From Bacteroidales bacterium (lineage in GTDB: Bacteria > Bacteroidota > Bacteroidia > Bacteroidales > JALTDM01), in NCBI GenBank assembly GCA_027073875.1, contig JALTEO010000066.1, positions 1-30,617 on the forward strand: a DNA stretch of 30,617 bases, given 5' to 3'. The notes beneath the pieces were generated by a model. It was given only the letters and a program-made list of their open reading frames with translations, was not told where the DNA came from and made no database searches. Positions 1-7,887 of this stretch are shown here, piece after piece (positions within the stretch are counted from its first letter, which is position 1; the number at the start of each line of letters is the position of its first letter). The position numbers and the translations under genes are program-made.

Positions 1-1091
1 GTACGCCGAATGAGTTAGCAGATAAGCATACTGTGGGTTTACAAGTTGTGGGTGGCAATGTGTCGTATCGTTCTAATAAGCATTTGAAACTAGGAACCAC
101 CATCGCCAATTATCAGTTCTCTTCAGATATAAACAAACCTGTGAAACCCTATAATCAATTTGAATTCAGGGGAAAACAATTGACCAACGGCAGTGTAGAT
201 TATCAGTATTCTTACAACCGGTTTTATCTGTTCGGCGAAGTTGCCGTGAGTGATAATGGCGGCGTATCGCAAATTCACGGTGCCAATATCTCACTGGCAT
301 CCAATTTTATGTTGTCCACACTTTACCGTAATTTTGGCAAGTCGTATCAAAGTATTTATGCCAGTCCGTTCGGTGAAAATTCCAAACCGGCAAATGAACA
401 AGGATATTATATTGGTGGCACAACCTATCCCTATAAAAATTGGGAGATTTCCGCTTATTACGATTTATTCCGTTTTCCGTGGTTAAAATACCGTACGGAT
501 GCACCTTCTTCGGGGTACGACTATTTGGCAAATATCATTTTCCATCCCAGTCGTGATTTAAATATGTATTGGCGATATCATGAAAAACTAAAATATCAAA
601 ATCAGGATGCCGATATTCCGGAAGTAATTACTTCCATTGTGCCGGTGAAAACACAACGGATTCGCTATCATATTAATTATAGAATAAACGATGTGTTGGA
701 ACTACGGAACAGAATTGAATTGTCTCGCTACCAAAAAGATACGGCTGCTGCAGAATACGGCTATATGATTTATCAGGATGTAATCTATAAACCTCGCCGT
801 TTACCTGTTACAGCGGCTTTTCGTTTTTCGTTATTTGACACCGACACTTACAATAGCCGCATTTATGCCTACGAAAATGATATTCTGTATGCTTTTTCCA
901 TTCCTGCCTATTACTATCGTGGCAAACGATTTTATCTGACATTGAAATATCACATTGCTCAAAATGTAGATTTGTGGCTACGATATTCGCAGTGGTATTA
1001 CGACAATAAAGCCGTTATTTCTTCGGGATTGAACGAAATACAAGGACACACCAAATCGGAAGTTAAGGCACAGTTGCGCATAAAATTTTAA
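1..1091 (+). CDS. Outer-membrane beta-barrel protein, C-terminal part (5' end outside window)
   Basis: The reading frame is open to the left edge (first full codon at base 3), so the GTG at 33 is not a real start and only the C-terminal ~362 residues are present. The protein is a succession of alternating, aromatic-rich strands (for example RFYLFGEVAV, RFYLTLKYHI, VDLWLRYSQWYY) ending in a final strand VKAQLRIKF with a terminal Phe, as in Gram-negative outer-membrane barrels. The ending SGLNEIQGHTKSEVKAQLRIKF-like region resembles, from memory, the barrel part of Bacteroidota proteins that carry N-terminal helix-hairpin-helix (ComEA-like) repeats, but those repeats would be outside the window. 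It could be another surface barrel. The stop TAA is followed three bases later by an 18-nt motif shared with two other gene ends. Confidence 0.6.
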   Translation, partial: TPNELADKHTVGLQVVGGNVSYRSNKHLKLGTTIANYQFSSDINKPVKPYNQFEFRGKQLTNGSVDYQYSYNRFYLFGEVAVSDNGGVSQIHGANISLASNFMLSTLYRNFGKSYQSIYASPFGENSKPANEQGYYIGGTTYPYKNWEISAYYDLFRFPWLKYRTDAPSSGYDYLANIIFHPSRDLNMYWRYHEKLKYQNQDADIPEVITSIVPVKTQRIRYHINYRINDVLELRNRIELSRYQKDTAAAEYGYMIYQDVIYKPRRLPVTAAFRFSLFDTDTYNSRIYAYENDILYAFSIPAYYYRGKRFYLTLKYHIAQNVDLWLRYSQWYYDNKAVISSGLNEIQGHTKSEVKAQLRIKF

Positions 1092-1094
1092 TCT

Positions 1095-1112
1095 GCTTTA
1101 TTCATATAAGAA
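1095..1112 (+). repeat. Post-stop 18-nt motif, copy 1
   Basis: GCTTTATTCATATAAGAA begins three bases after the TAA of the barrel gene. The identical 18-mer follows the methyltransferase stop (2398-2415, minus) and a 17/18 match follows the kinase stop (18039-18056, minus), each at the same three-base distance and in the same orientation relative to the gene. Confidence 0.8.
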
Positions 1113-1222
1113 TACAAGAAATTGTGTAATGGAAAACAGATAATCAAAGCCACAGATGTAAAACATATTTAAAATTATCGCAACCTTTTGTAATCTCATT
1201 CGTATATATACTTGTATATAAA

Positions 1223-1287
1223 TAACACCGATTGCACATTCAATATAGTCCAATAAATTGTACTATTTTCATGTAGCATCGGCATTA
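1223..1287. repeat. MITE-like 65-bp element, copy 1
   Basis: This 65-bp segment has imperfect 10-bp terminal inverted repeats (TAACACCGAT and ATCGGCATTA, 8/10 complementary) and is closely matched, in reverse complement, by 11775-11836. Differences are three or four substitutions and a 3-nt length change. The interior is itself a rough palindrome. It lies 53 bp upstream of the sigma factor start, within the 249-bp spacer 1092-1340. The rest of that spacer holds no gene that I can see. Confidence 0.75.
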
Positions 1288-1340
1288 CACTAAATCTTTT
1301 TGGACTAATTTATAATTCATTTTGGTATAAAATATTCAGT

Positions 1341-2204
1341 ATGCGACAACTAAAAATAACAAAGCAAGTTACTAACCGTGATGATTTATCTATTGATAAA
1401 TATCTTCACGAGATTAGTAAATATGAGTTACTGACCGTTGAAGAAGAAGTTGCATATGCAAGAAGAATTAAACAAGGAGATGACGAAGCATTAGACAAAC
1501 TAGTGAAAGGGAATTTGCGATTTGTAGTCTCTGTCGCAAAACAATATCAGAATCAGGGACTTTCATTGTCGGATTTGATAAATGAAGGCAATCTTGGTTT
1601 AATAAAAGCAGCCCGTCGATTTGACGAATCCCGTGGATTTAAGTTTATTTCGTATGCCGTATGGTGGATTCGGCAATCTATTTTGCAGGCACTTGCCGAA
1701 CATTCCCGTATTGTAAGGTTACCACAAAATAAGCTGTCAACCATTAATAAAATTAACAAGGCATTTACCTCTTTGGAACAACAATTTGAACGCGAACCCC
1801 AAATTCAAGAAGTCGCTGAAAGTCTGGCAATTAGTCCAGAAGATGTAAAACAATCGTTATTAGATGTAAAACGAATGATCTCAATGGATGCCAAGTTGAA
1901 AGATGATGACGATTCAGGTTCTTACTACGATATTATTGAAAGTGAGGATATACCAAAACCCGATGCTACTTTATTAAAAGAATCTTTGAATAAAGAAATC
2001 GAACGGGTATTAAATACTTTAAGTCTCCGTGAATCGGAAATAATTAAACATTATTATGGGTTATTAGGTAATAAACCTAAAACACTCGAAGAAATCTCGG
2101 AAATGATAGGATTGACAAAAGAACGCATTCGTCAAATCAAAGAACGCACCATCTTAAAACTTAAAAATACTTCCCGCAGCAAATTACTGAAAAAATATCT
2201 GTAG
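1341..2204 (+). CDS. rpoD: RNA polymerase sigma-70 factor, RpoD type
   Basis: A 287-residue sigma factor that directs core RNA polymerase to promoters. It opens with MRQLKITKQ, the usual start of Bacteroidota primary sigma factors, which lack region 1.1. Region 1.2 is at about 16-50, region 2 at 51-125 (NLRFVVSVAKQYQ, DLINEGNLGLIKAARRFD, FKFISYAVWWIRQSI), region 3 at ~130-200 with SMDA at 181-184, and region 4 at ~220-287 with the helix-turn-helix ISEMIGLTKERIRQIKE at 252-268. Compared with the usual family sequence LTRERVRQIKE, the recognition helix carries Lys for the first Arg, and the linker before region 4 is acidic and diverged. It may therefore be a second, primary-like sigma rather than the housekeeping copy. 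It is monocistronic, with a hairpin terminator at 2216-2234. Confidence 0.9.
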   Translation: MRQLKITKQVTNRDDLSIDKYLHEISKYELLTVEEEVAYARRIKQGDDEALDKLVKGNLRFVVSVAKQYQNQGLSLSDLINEGNLGLIKAARRFDESRGFKFISYAVWWIRQSILQALAEHSRIVRLPQNKLSTINKINKAFTSLEQQFEREPQIQEVAESLAISPEDVKQSLLDVKRMISMDAKLKDDDDSGSYYDIIESEDIPKPDATLLKESLNKEIERVLNTLSLRESEIIKHYYGLLGNKPKTLEEISEMIGLTKERIRQIKERTILKLKNTSRSKLLKKYL

Positions 2205-2215
2205 AATTATTCCGG

Positions 2216-2234
2216 AAAATTCACAGAATTTTTT
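2216..2234 (+). terminator. Terminator-like hairpin after the sigma factor
   Basis: AAAATTC-ACA-GAATTTT is a perfect 7-bp stem with a 3-nt loop, running into six T residues, starting 12 bases after the stop codon. A near-identical sequence, including the preceding TCCGGAA, follows the retropepsin-like gene at 14261-14280. The stem is AT-rich, so strength is uncertain. Confidence 0.55.
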
Positions 2235-2279
2235 ATCCCAAACTTCCTTCCCCTTGAGTCATTCCGAACCCGCGTTTTT

Positions 2280-2380
2280 GTCATTCCGAATTTATTTCGG
2301 GATCTGATTGTTTAATAGTTCGATAATAAGATGCTGAAACCCCGAAATCAAGTTTCGAGGACAAGCAAGTTCAGTATGAC
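2280..2380. repeat. ~100-bp palindromic dispersed element, copy 1
   Basis: The element begins GTCATTCCGAA and ends in the inverted form of GTCATACTGAACTTG. Its middle contains CTGATTGTTTAATAGTTCG and AATAAGATGCTGAAAC, shared with 17882-17981. Internal complementary stretches (TTTCGGG / CCCGAAA) would allow a long hairpin. A half-copy GTCATTCCGAAC sits just before it at 2259-2270. It lies in the convergent spacer between the sigma factor and the methyltransferase. Confidence 0.75.
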
Positions 2381-2397
2381 ACTTTCTTTTTATTGTG

Positions 2398-2415
2398 TTC
2401 TTATATGAATAAAGC
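2398..2415 (-). repeat. Post-stop 18-nt motif, copy 2
   Basis: On the minus strand, GCTTTATTCATATAAGAA starts three bases after the TAA of the O-methyltransferase gene. It is identical to the copy at 1095-1112. Confidence 0.8.
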
Positions 2416-2418
2416 ATA

Positions 2419-3060
2419 TTATATCTTTTCCATAATCATCAACCCGTCGCGAATAGGTAAAATAAAATTACGAATATGTTTGTCGGCTTGTATCGTTTGG
2501 TTGAATTTTATGATGTGCCTCGTCTTTTTATCTTTTTGTTTTGCCGTTTCGTCAAACACTTTTCCGTTCCATAATACATTATCTGCCAAGATAATCCCTC
2601 CTGATTTTACTTTGGGCAATACGGCATTATAATAATCTATGTATTCATCTTTTTCGCCATCAATAAACACCATATCAAATTCCGCATCGATTTTTGGAAT
2701 TAATTTTTGTGCCTTGCCGAGTAATAATTCCACTTTGTTGTTCACGCCTGCTTTATCTACCCATCTTCGGGCTATTTCTTGCCATTCCGGATTGTAATCG
2801 ATGGAATAAATTTTGCCGTCTTCAGGTAATGCTTTTGCCATTGCAATAGTAGCATATCCTGTAAATGTCCCTATCTCTAAAACAGTTTCCGGTTTTATCA
2901 TCCGGCAAATAAACGACAAAAAAGCGGCTTGAGTCTTTCCTGAAATCATCCGGGGGTTAATTGTTTTCAGAAAAGTCTCTTTCTCGAGTGCATTCAGCAA
3001 ATCATCTTGTGGCGAAAGGTGTTGTTCAAGGTAGCGATTCAGAATGTTTTCGGAAATCAT
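2419..3060 (-). CDS. Class I SAM-dependent O-methyltransferase
   Basis: A 213-residue enzyme of the caffeoyl-CoA / catechol O-methyltransferase type (COG4122 group, which also contains the tRNA hydroxyuridine methyltransferase TrmR). SAM-binding motif I is LEIGTFTGYAT at 61-71, the acidic ribose-binding region is SIDYN at 86-90, and FIDG at 132-135 plus AD-N at 159-161 supply the Asp/Asp/Asn metal ligands of this family. The substrate cannot be read from the sequence: a small catechol-like molecule, an envelope compound or tRNA are all possible. Its ATG overlaps the TGA of the upstream acyltransferase by four bases (ATGA), so translation is probably coupled. It is the last gene of the operon. 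Confidence 0.88.
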   Translation of the reverse strand: MISENILNRYLEQHLSPQDDLLNALEKETFLKTINPRMISGKTQAAFLSFICRMIKPETVLEIGTFTGYATIAMAKALPEDGKIYSIDYNPEWQEIARRWVDKAGVNNKVELLLGKAQKLIPKIDAEFDMVFIDGEKDEYIDYYNAVLPKVKSGGIILADNVLWNGKVFDETAKQKDKKTRHIIKFNQTIQADKHIRNFILPIRDGLMIMEKI

Positions 3061-4877
3061 CGGCTCGAAAAACTTTTATTGGGATTTATGGTAAGCGTAT
3101 TGAACCGTTCTAAAATCTGTGTGTCGTCAATTTCTTTTGACAAAGATTTTACAATATCTAACGGTACATCATACAGGTCGAGTAATAAAAGCCCGTCTAA
3201 AGCATCATTAAAGAGCGGGTCTAAATTGAATCCAATAATTTTCCCGTTCAGCTGTAAATATTTTTTTAGCAAAACAGGAAACCGTTGTTGTTGCGGCTCA
3301 ATGTCGTCAATAAATTTGTTTAGTTTGTTCAGATTGTCGCCAATGGTCTCAAAAATTACTTTGCTTTCAACACCTTTTGTATTGACCTTAAATTTTTTAC
3401 GGGATTTGATATGTTTAGCTAAATCATGATCGTAAAAATATTGTTTGATAAATTCAACAATCAGCCCGCGGGAGAATTTCGAGAAATTATTGCTAATGCT
3501 TACAGGTCCAATCAAATAGCGATAGTCTGTTTCGCTAAGCAAAAAGTACAAAATTCCTTTCCACAGCAAGAATAACGACAATGGTTTCTGTTGATAGTCC
3601 TGAGAAATAAATGACCGTCCTAATTCTAAAGACTCTTTTAGGTAAGGGTAAAACTTTTTGCTGAAGTTGAAAAGACTGTGAAGGTAAAATCCTTTAATAC
3701 CGTAACTTTTCATTATGTCATTGCCTTTCCCCACACGGTAAGCACCAACAATTTTTTTATTTTCTGCATCCCAAATAAAAAGGTGACAATAATATAAGTC
3801 ATACTCGTCTAAATCGTAACTTTTGTTAGTGCCTTCGCCCACAGCTCTAAAAGTTTGCTCACGCAACCGACCGATTTCATATAACAGATTCGGCATTTCA
3901 GTGCTGGGAGCACAATATACATCATAAGGTTCTCCTGAAAACAGATAATAATTCTTTTCTTTAAGTTTCTTTATTTCTTGTTCAAGAACAGCACTGTCAA
4001 CCGGTGGAATAATTTCTTCGGGGACAGCAATCTTAGCACTTTTAGAGTGTCTGAAAAAGCGGTTAATCTCAATGGTGGAACCAAGTGCAAAAGTTCTGGT
4101 ACGCAGATATTTGGTAAACTGTCCGATATCAGAAAACTGTTTTTGTGCTTTAACCGGCAACGGTGAGCCAATCCGCATCCGGACATTTTTGTTAAGTTTG
4201 GTAAATTCTGCCGGTGTTTTTCGCCAATTTTTCAATAGCGGAGGGAAATTATCCAACAAATAAAATAAATCTACATTTTTCCCGTAAAAATAAACAGAGA
4301 TAATCGGAATCTCCATTTTCTTGATTAAGGTAACGATATTTTCCTGCCACTGATTTTCATACGATTTAAAATTTTCGGATGCGTGTTCAAGGACATCGCC
4401 GGCAGGGAAAATTCCCAGTGAGTTACCATCTCTCACATATTGAAAAGCACTCTTGATGCCGGAAAAAAATGTGTCTTCGCCTTTGGAACGAATTATAGGA
4501 AAGAAAAGCTCATTTAAAGGGGGAATATTATCGTCAATCTTAGTAGAAAGCAGTTTAAAATCCGGTCTTATTTTTAAAATGGTGTGTAATAAAAGAAGTC
4601 CGTCTAACCCTACAAATGGATGATTGGCAATGACAATAAATGGACCTTCGGCAGGAATATTTTTAAGGTCGTTATCATCAATTTCTAACTTGACATTTAG
4701 TCGTTCTATCAGCAAATCCAAGTATTCCAAAGGATTTTTATTGGTGTTGGATTCGTGAAATTCTTTTATCTTTTTATTTTGCAACAACTGAAAAATCAAT
4801 TTAGAAGTTCCCGAACTGCCATAGCCCTTTATCTTAAGAAATTTTTTATAGTTGAAATTGTGTTTTGGTGTCATCAT
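3057..4877 (-). CDS. Bifunctional acyltransferase: PlsC domain + OlsB/GlsB-type N-acyltransferase (OlsF-like)
   Basis: 606 residues with two acyltransferase modules. The N-terminal half is a lysophospholipid acyltransferase: NHPFVGLDG at 85-93 (the hemolysin-type variant of the HxxxxD motif) and IFPAGD at 156-161. The C-terminal half (about 310-520) matches the GNAT-like ornithine/glycine lipid N-acyltransferase family: LREQTFRAVGEGT at 338-350, DLDEYD at 355-360, IVGAYRVG at 376-383, ELGRSFI at 418-424. This order is that of OlsF, known from Serratia and Flavobacterium, which makes ornithine lipid alone. Bacteroides uses separate GlsB and GlsA for glycine lipids. Making an aminolipid (ornithine, glycine or serine-glycine type) at the inner membrane is therefore the likely role; the amino acid used is not readable. 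It starts 17 bases after the GT2 gene. Confidence 0.85.
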   Translation of the reverse strand: MMTPKHNFNYKKFLKIKGYGSSGTSKLIFQLLQNKKIKEFHESNTNKNPLEYLDLLIERLNVKLEIDDNDLKNIPAEGPFIVIANHPFVGLDGLLLLHTILKIRPDFKLLSTKIDDNIPPLNELFFPIIRSKGEDTFFSGIKSAFQYVRDGNSLGIFPAGDVLEHASENFKSYENQWQENIVTLIKKMEIPIISVYFYGKNVDLFYLLDNFPPLLKNWRKTPAEFTKLNKNVRMRIGSPLPVKAQKQFSDIGQFTKYLRTRTFALGSTIEINRFFRHSKSAKIAVPEEIIPPVDSAVLEQEIKKLKEKNYYLFSGEPYDVYCAPSTEMPNLLYEIGRLREQTFRAVGEGTNKSYDLDEYDLYYCHLFIWDAENKKIVGAYRVGKGNDIMKSYGIKGFYLHSLFNFSKKFYPYLKESLELGRSFISQDYQQKPLSLFLLWKGILYFLLSETDYRYLIGPVSISNNFSKFSRGLIVEFIKQYFYDHDLAKHIKSRKKFKVNTKGVESKVIFETIGDNLNKLNKFIDDIEPQQQRFPVLLKKYLQLNGKIIGFNLDPLFNDALDGLLLLDLYDVPLDIVKSLSKEIDDTQILERFNTLTINPNKSFSSR

Positions 4878-4894
4878 TTTCTTTGCTCAGGTTA

Positions 4895-6064
4895 TTATTT
4901 TCTCCTTGTTGCTTTTTCCCAGCTTGCCGATTGGTTCCCCAAAAAATATCTAATCATTCCCCTAAAAGTGCTCCAATTCATCATAAAAATGTAAAACGGC
5001 ACGAATAGAAATTTCATCTTTGTTTTTTTATTTTGCAGTAACCATCCTAAAAGAACAAACCCATAAAATACAGCTTGCAAAATTAAGATTATTCCGTAAA
5101 TATCCAAATCTTTTTTAAGCCATACCAGCCAAATATTTAGCAATAAAATAACGGGTAATGCCAATGGCACAAAAAACCATCGCAGAAATTTATGTGAAAA
5201 ATACTGGAACGCATATACGGGATAGTAAAAAGGATTTAAAAATTTAGGATAACGGAAAACCGTTTGAAACCCGCCGGCAGCAATTCTTATTTTTCGTTTC
5301 ATCTCCTCGCTAATCGATGCTGATGCTTTCTCCATAGCATAAGCGTTTTTGGTATAACCGATTTTTAAGCCCTTTTCAATTGTTTTCAATGATAATACAA
5401 AATCATCGAGGAGTGTATCTTCGGGCATAGGAGTGAAAACATTTTTGCGAATGGCAAAGAGCTCTCCAACGACAGCAACGCTTGAGTAAAATGTTGCTTC
5501 GAGTTGTTTGAGCCACGATTCATATTTCCAATAGAAATTCTCACCACTGCCGGAAGCATCATCGTTTTCTTCTTTCATCACTTTCTTTTCGCCGGCAACA
5601 GCACCAATTTCGGGGTTGGCAAACAAACGAACCATTTCTTTCAACGCCTCTTTATTTAAAATTGTATTGGCATCACTACAAATAATTATCTCTGTATCAA
5701 TCAGTTCAACAGCACGATTCAAGGCGGCGGTTTTTCCGTTTCGTTTGTTGGAATGAAGTACTGTAATTTCGGGATAGGTTTTTAATTTTTCAAGTGTCCC
5801 ATCATCAGACCCGTCTGTAACCCATACCAAATGAAGTTTTTCTTTGGGATAATCCAGTGTGAGACTATTTTCAACTTTTGCATCAATAAAATCCCGTTCA
5901 TTATAGGCAGGCACCAAAAATGTAATATCGGGAAATACCGTTGTGTCGGGAAACGATTTTTTCTTTTTGAAAAGTAAGAATAGCCGCAACAAAAAGGCAT
6001 AGCCAAAATAAGAATAGAAAACGATAAGGATAATTCCCCAGAAAACGACTATTGCGGTTGTCAT
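4895..6064 (-). CDS. Membrane-bound family 2 glycosyltransferase
   Basis: 389 residues. An N-terminal membrane helix (about 4-32) is followed by a GT-A catalytic domain: FLVPAYNE at 49-56, DGSDDGT at 84-90 (nucleotide-sugar binding), SDAN at 130-133 as the DxD-equivalent, and LLDDF at 218-222 as the acceptor-side acidic motif. Position 256-260 reads KRKIR where processive synthases have QxxRW. Two or three membrane helices follow between ~290 and 375. The layout is that of polysaccharide or glycolipid GT2 enzymes with the catalytic domain in the cytoplasm. The donor and acceptor are unknown. The neighbouring aminolipid-type acyltransferase, 17 bases downstream, makes a lipid acceptor possible (inference). 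The preceding barrel gene ends 17 bases upstream. Confidence 0.85.
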   Translation of the reverse strand: MTTAIVVFWGIILIVFYSYFGYAFLLRLFLLFKKKKSFPDTTVFPDITFLVPAYNERDFIDAKVENSLTLDYPKEKLHLVWVTDGSDDGTLEKLKTYPEITVLHSNKRNGKTAALNRAVELIDTEIIICSDANTILNKEALKEMVRLFANPEIGAVAGEKKVMKEENDDASGSGENFYWKYESWLKQLEATFYSSVAVVGELFAIRKNVFTPMPEDTLLDDFVLSLKTIEKGLKIGYTKNAYAMEKASASISEEMKRKIRIAAGGFQTVFRYPKFLNPFYYPVYAFQYFSHKFLRWFFVPLALPVILLLNIWLVWLKKDLDIYGIILILQAVFYGFVLLGWLLQNKKTKMKFLFVPFYIFMMNWSTFRGMIRYFLGNQSASWEKATRRK

Positions 6065-6081
6065 AGATTCAGGATGATTCT

Positions 6082-6777
6082 CTAAATGAAAATCATAGTA
6101 AGACCAACAGAAATCGGAACAATATCCGGTGTAAACTTTTTCTCAAACAGAGTTGATAACGAATAATTGATGTTCAATCCAAGTTTACCGTAAAAGACTT
6201 TAGCAAATACACCGTAATGCAGTTTATTCAAATACGGAATATTATATTCCTTGAATTTAGTTGTTGTGCCTGTATTGAGACAACGATATTCGTCGCCTGA
6301 ATATTTGTGATAACTTTTTAGCATATAACCAATCTTCCCGCCAAATGTAAATTTAAAATTCTTTTGGTGAATATTATTCTTTGTGCGGAGGCGAAACTCA
6401 AGCGGTACATCAACAAATACAGTTGCTAATTTATTCATATTGAATTTAATAGAATCGTTAAATGTTATAAAAATAGGTTTGTCATTAAGACTGCTTATGT
6501 AAGCATTGTATTTAATATTTTGACTGCTTAATCCTAATCCTGCCGCCATACTGAAATGTTTTTTCTTCCCAAAGAGCGGATGGAGATACGACAAAATAAA
6601 TTCGGCGGAAGTAGGTTTCAATTTAATATTACTCGGGTAATTCATCCACGATAGCCAGTTAATGTCCAAAACAATTTGCTCGTTCATCATTTTAGCTGTG
6701 CTATCAATTTGATTCTGCGAAATACCCGAAAATGTGATTATTACAATGCCGGCAAGTAACAACAATATTTTCTTCAT
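6082..6777 (-). CDS. Small outer-membrane beta-barrel protein (PorT-like fold)
   Basis: 231 residues, not matched to a named gene. Residues 1-20 (MKKILLLLAGIVIITFSGIS) are a signal peptide. The mature part alternates short strands of the 8-strand barrel type seen in Bacteroidota outer-membrane beta-barrel families: FSMAAGLGLS, VFVDVPLEFRLRTK, FKFTFGGKIGYMLKSY, LGLNINYSLSTLF. It ends with VPISVGLTMIFI, a C-terminal strand with a hydrophobic end. It is the first gene of the operon with the GT2, acyltransferase and methyltransferase genes, suggesting an envelope function, but no specific function can be given. A possible -7 box TATATTTG (minus, 6846-6839) and an inverted repeat precede it. Confidence 0.75.
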   Translation of the reverse strand: MKKILLLLAGIVIITFSGISQNQIDSTAKMMNEQIVLDINWLSWMNYPSNIKLKPTSAEFILSYLHPLFGKKKHFSMAAGLGLSSQNIKYNAYISSLNDKPIFITFNDSIKFNMNKLATVFVDVPLEFRLRTKNNIHQKNFKFTFGGKIGYMLKSYHKYSGDEYRCLNTGTTTKFKEYNIPYLNKLHYGVFAKVFYGKLGLNINYSLSTLFEKKFTPDIVPISVGLTMIFI

Positions 6778-6805
6778 AGATATTTATTTTGATGTTAGTA
6801 ATTTA

Positions 6806-6830
6806 TTTTCTTTGAATTAATCAAAGAAAA
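6806..6830. promoter_or_regulatory. Perfect 10-bp inverted repeat upstream of the envelope operon
   Basis: TTTTCTTTGA-ATTAA-TCAAAGAAAA has 10-bp perfect arms and a 5-nt loop. It lies 29 bases before the ATG of the barrel gene and 49 bases after the aroC stop. A TAnnTTTG box (TATATTTG on the minus strand, 6846-6839) stands just upstream, so the repeat would fall at the very start of the mRNA leader. It could be an operator, an mRNA 5' stem or an aroC terminator; the -33 box is weak. Confidence 0.45.
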
Positions 6831-6878
6831 ATAATAAACAAATATACGGAAGTATTTTTATACAGAATTTTTAAGCTG

Positions 6879-7853
6879 TTATTTTTTATCAGTAATCCAA
6901 AAATCAGCTAAGGCAATGGCAGTAACCGACTCAATAATAACGGGAATCCGCAAGGCAATACACAGGTCGTGACGACCGCCAATTGTCATCTTTTCAACTT
7001 TTCCGGTTTCAAAATTGTAAGATGCCTGTGGTTGTGGTGTGCCGGCAGCAGGACGAACAGCCACCCTAAATGTTAAGTCGTTACCGTTGGAAATACCGCC
7101 GTTGATACCGCCGGAATGATTGGTTGCCGTTTTGCCTTGTTCGTTAATAATCATATCGTTGTATTGGCTGCCTTGCATTTTAGCGGCATCAAAACCTTCG
7201 CCAAATTCAATAGCTTTAATCCCTGGAATGCTAAATACCAAATGGCTGATAACCGATTCTATGGAATCGAAAAACGGTTCGCCCAGCCCAACAGGCATAT
7301 TAGTTACTTTACATTCAATAATACCACCTATGGTGTCTTTTCGTTCGATGGCTTCCGTTATGGCTGCATCAATATTGGAGTTGCCTGCAATTTCTGTTAA
7401 TTCGGCACGGATAATAATATCGGGAATTATTTTTTTAGCAATCACTCCGGCAGCAACCAACCCAAGTGTTAAGCGACCCGAGAAATGTCCACTGCCACGG
7501 TAATCTTGAAAACCACGATACTTTTTCTCTGCCACAAAATCGGTGTGCCCCGGTCTCGGATGTTTTTGGAATTGAGCATAATCCGAAGAATTGGTATTTT
7601 CATTTTTAAAAATTATGGTAATTGGCGTGCCTGTTGTATATCCGTTGAAAACACCGCTTAATATTTCAGGATGGTCGCTTTCTGTCCGTGGTGTTGTGCC
7701 TTTCTGTCCGGCTTTTCGTCGTTGCAGGTCGGCATCAAAATCTTTTTCCGTTAACGGAATCCCCGGTGGGCAGCCATCTACAACTACGCCAACAACCGGT
7801 CCGTGTGATTCGCCGAAAATGGTTAGTCTGAAATTCTTGCCAGATGTGTTCAT
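6879..7853 (-). CDS. aroC: Chorismate synthase
   Basis: Converts 5-enolpyruvylshikimate-3-phosphate to chorismate using reduced FMN, the last step of the shikimate pathway. Visible motifs: GESHG at 14-18 with catalytic-site His17, RRKAGQ at 45-50, a region with HPRPGHTD at 98-105, YRGSGHFSGR at 118-127 in the flavin-binding region, NGGISNG at 251-257, and GRHDLC at 293-298. At 324 residues it is shorter than the ~350-360 of many AroC proteins; the loop around 150-180 and the C-terminus are compact, but no expected motif is missing. It is the last gene of the aro cluster, 34 bases after aroA. Confidence 0.93.
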   Translation of the reverse strand: MNTSGKNFRLTIFGESHGPVVGVVVDGCPPGIPLTEKDFDADLQRRKAGQKGTTPRTESDHPEILSGVFNGYTTGTPITIIFKNENTNSSDYAQFQKHPRPGHTDFVAEKKYRGFQDYRGSGHFSGRLTLGLVAAGVIAKKIIPDIIIRAELTEIAGNSNIDAAITEAIERKDTIGGIIECKVTNMPVGLGEPFFDSIESVISHLVFSIPGIKAIEFGEGFDAAKMQGSQYNDMIINEQGKTATNHSGGINGGISNGNDLTFRVAVRPAAGTPQPQASYNFETGKVEKMTIGGRHDLCIALRIPVIIESVTAIALADFWITDKK

Positions 7854-7887
7854 TGCAAAAGTTTAGAGTTCGTAAAGGTAAATGCTT

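Noticed and set aside
2393..2632. 79-codon plus-strand ORF at the end of the methyltransferase gene
   Set aside because: Antisense shadow of the methyltransferase C-terminus, without an independent protein-like composition.
6879..7853. Chorismate synthase as a truncated pseudogene (324 residues)
   Set aside because: All expected motif blocks from GESHG to GRHD are present and the frame is intact; it is compact, not broken.
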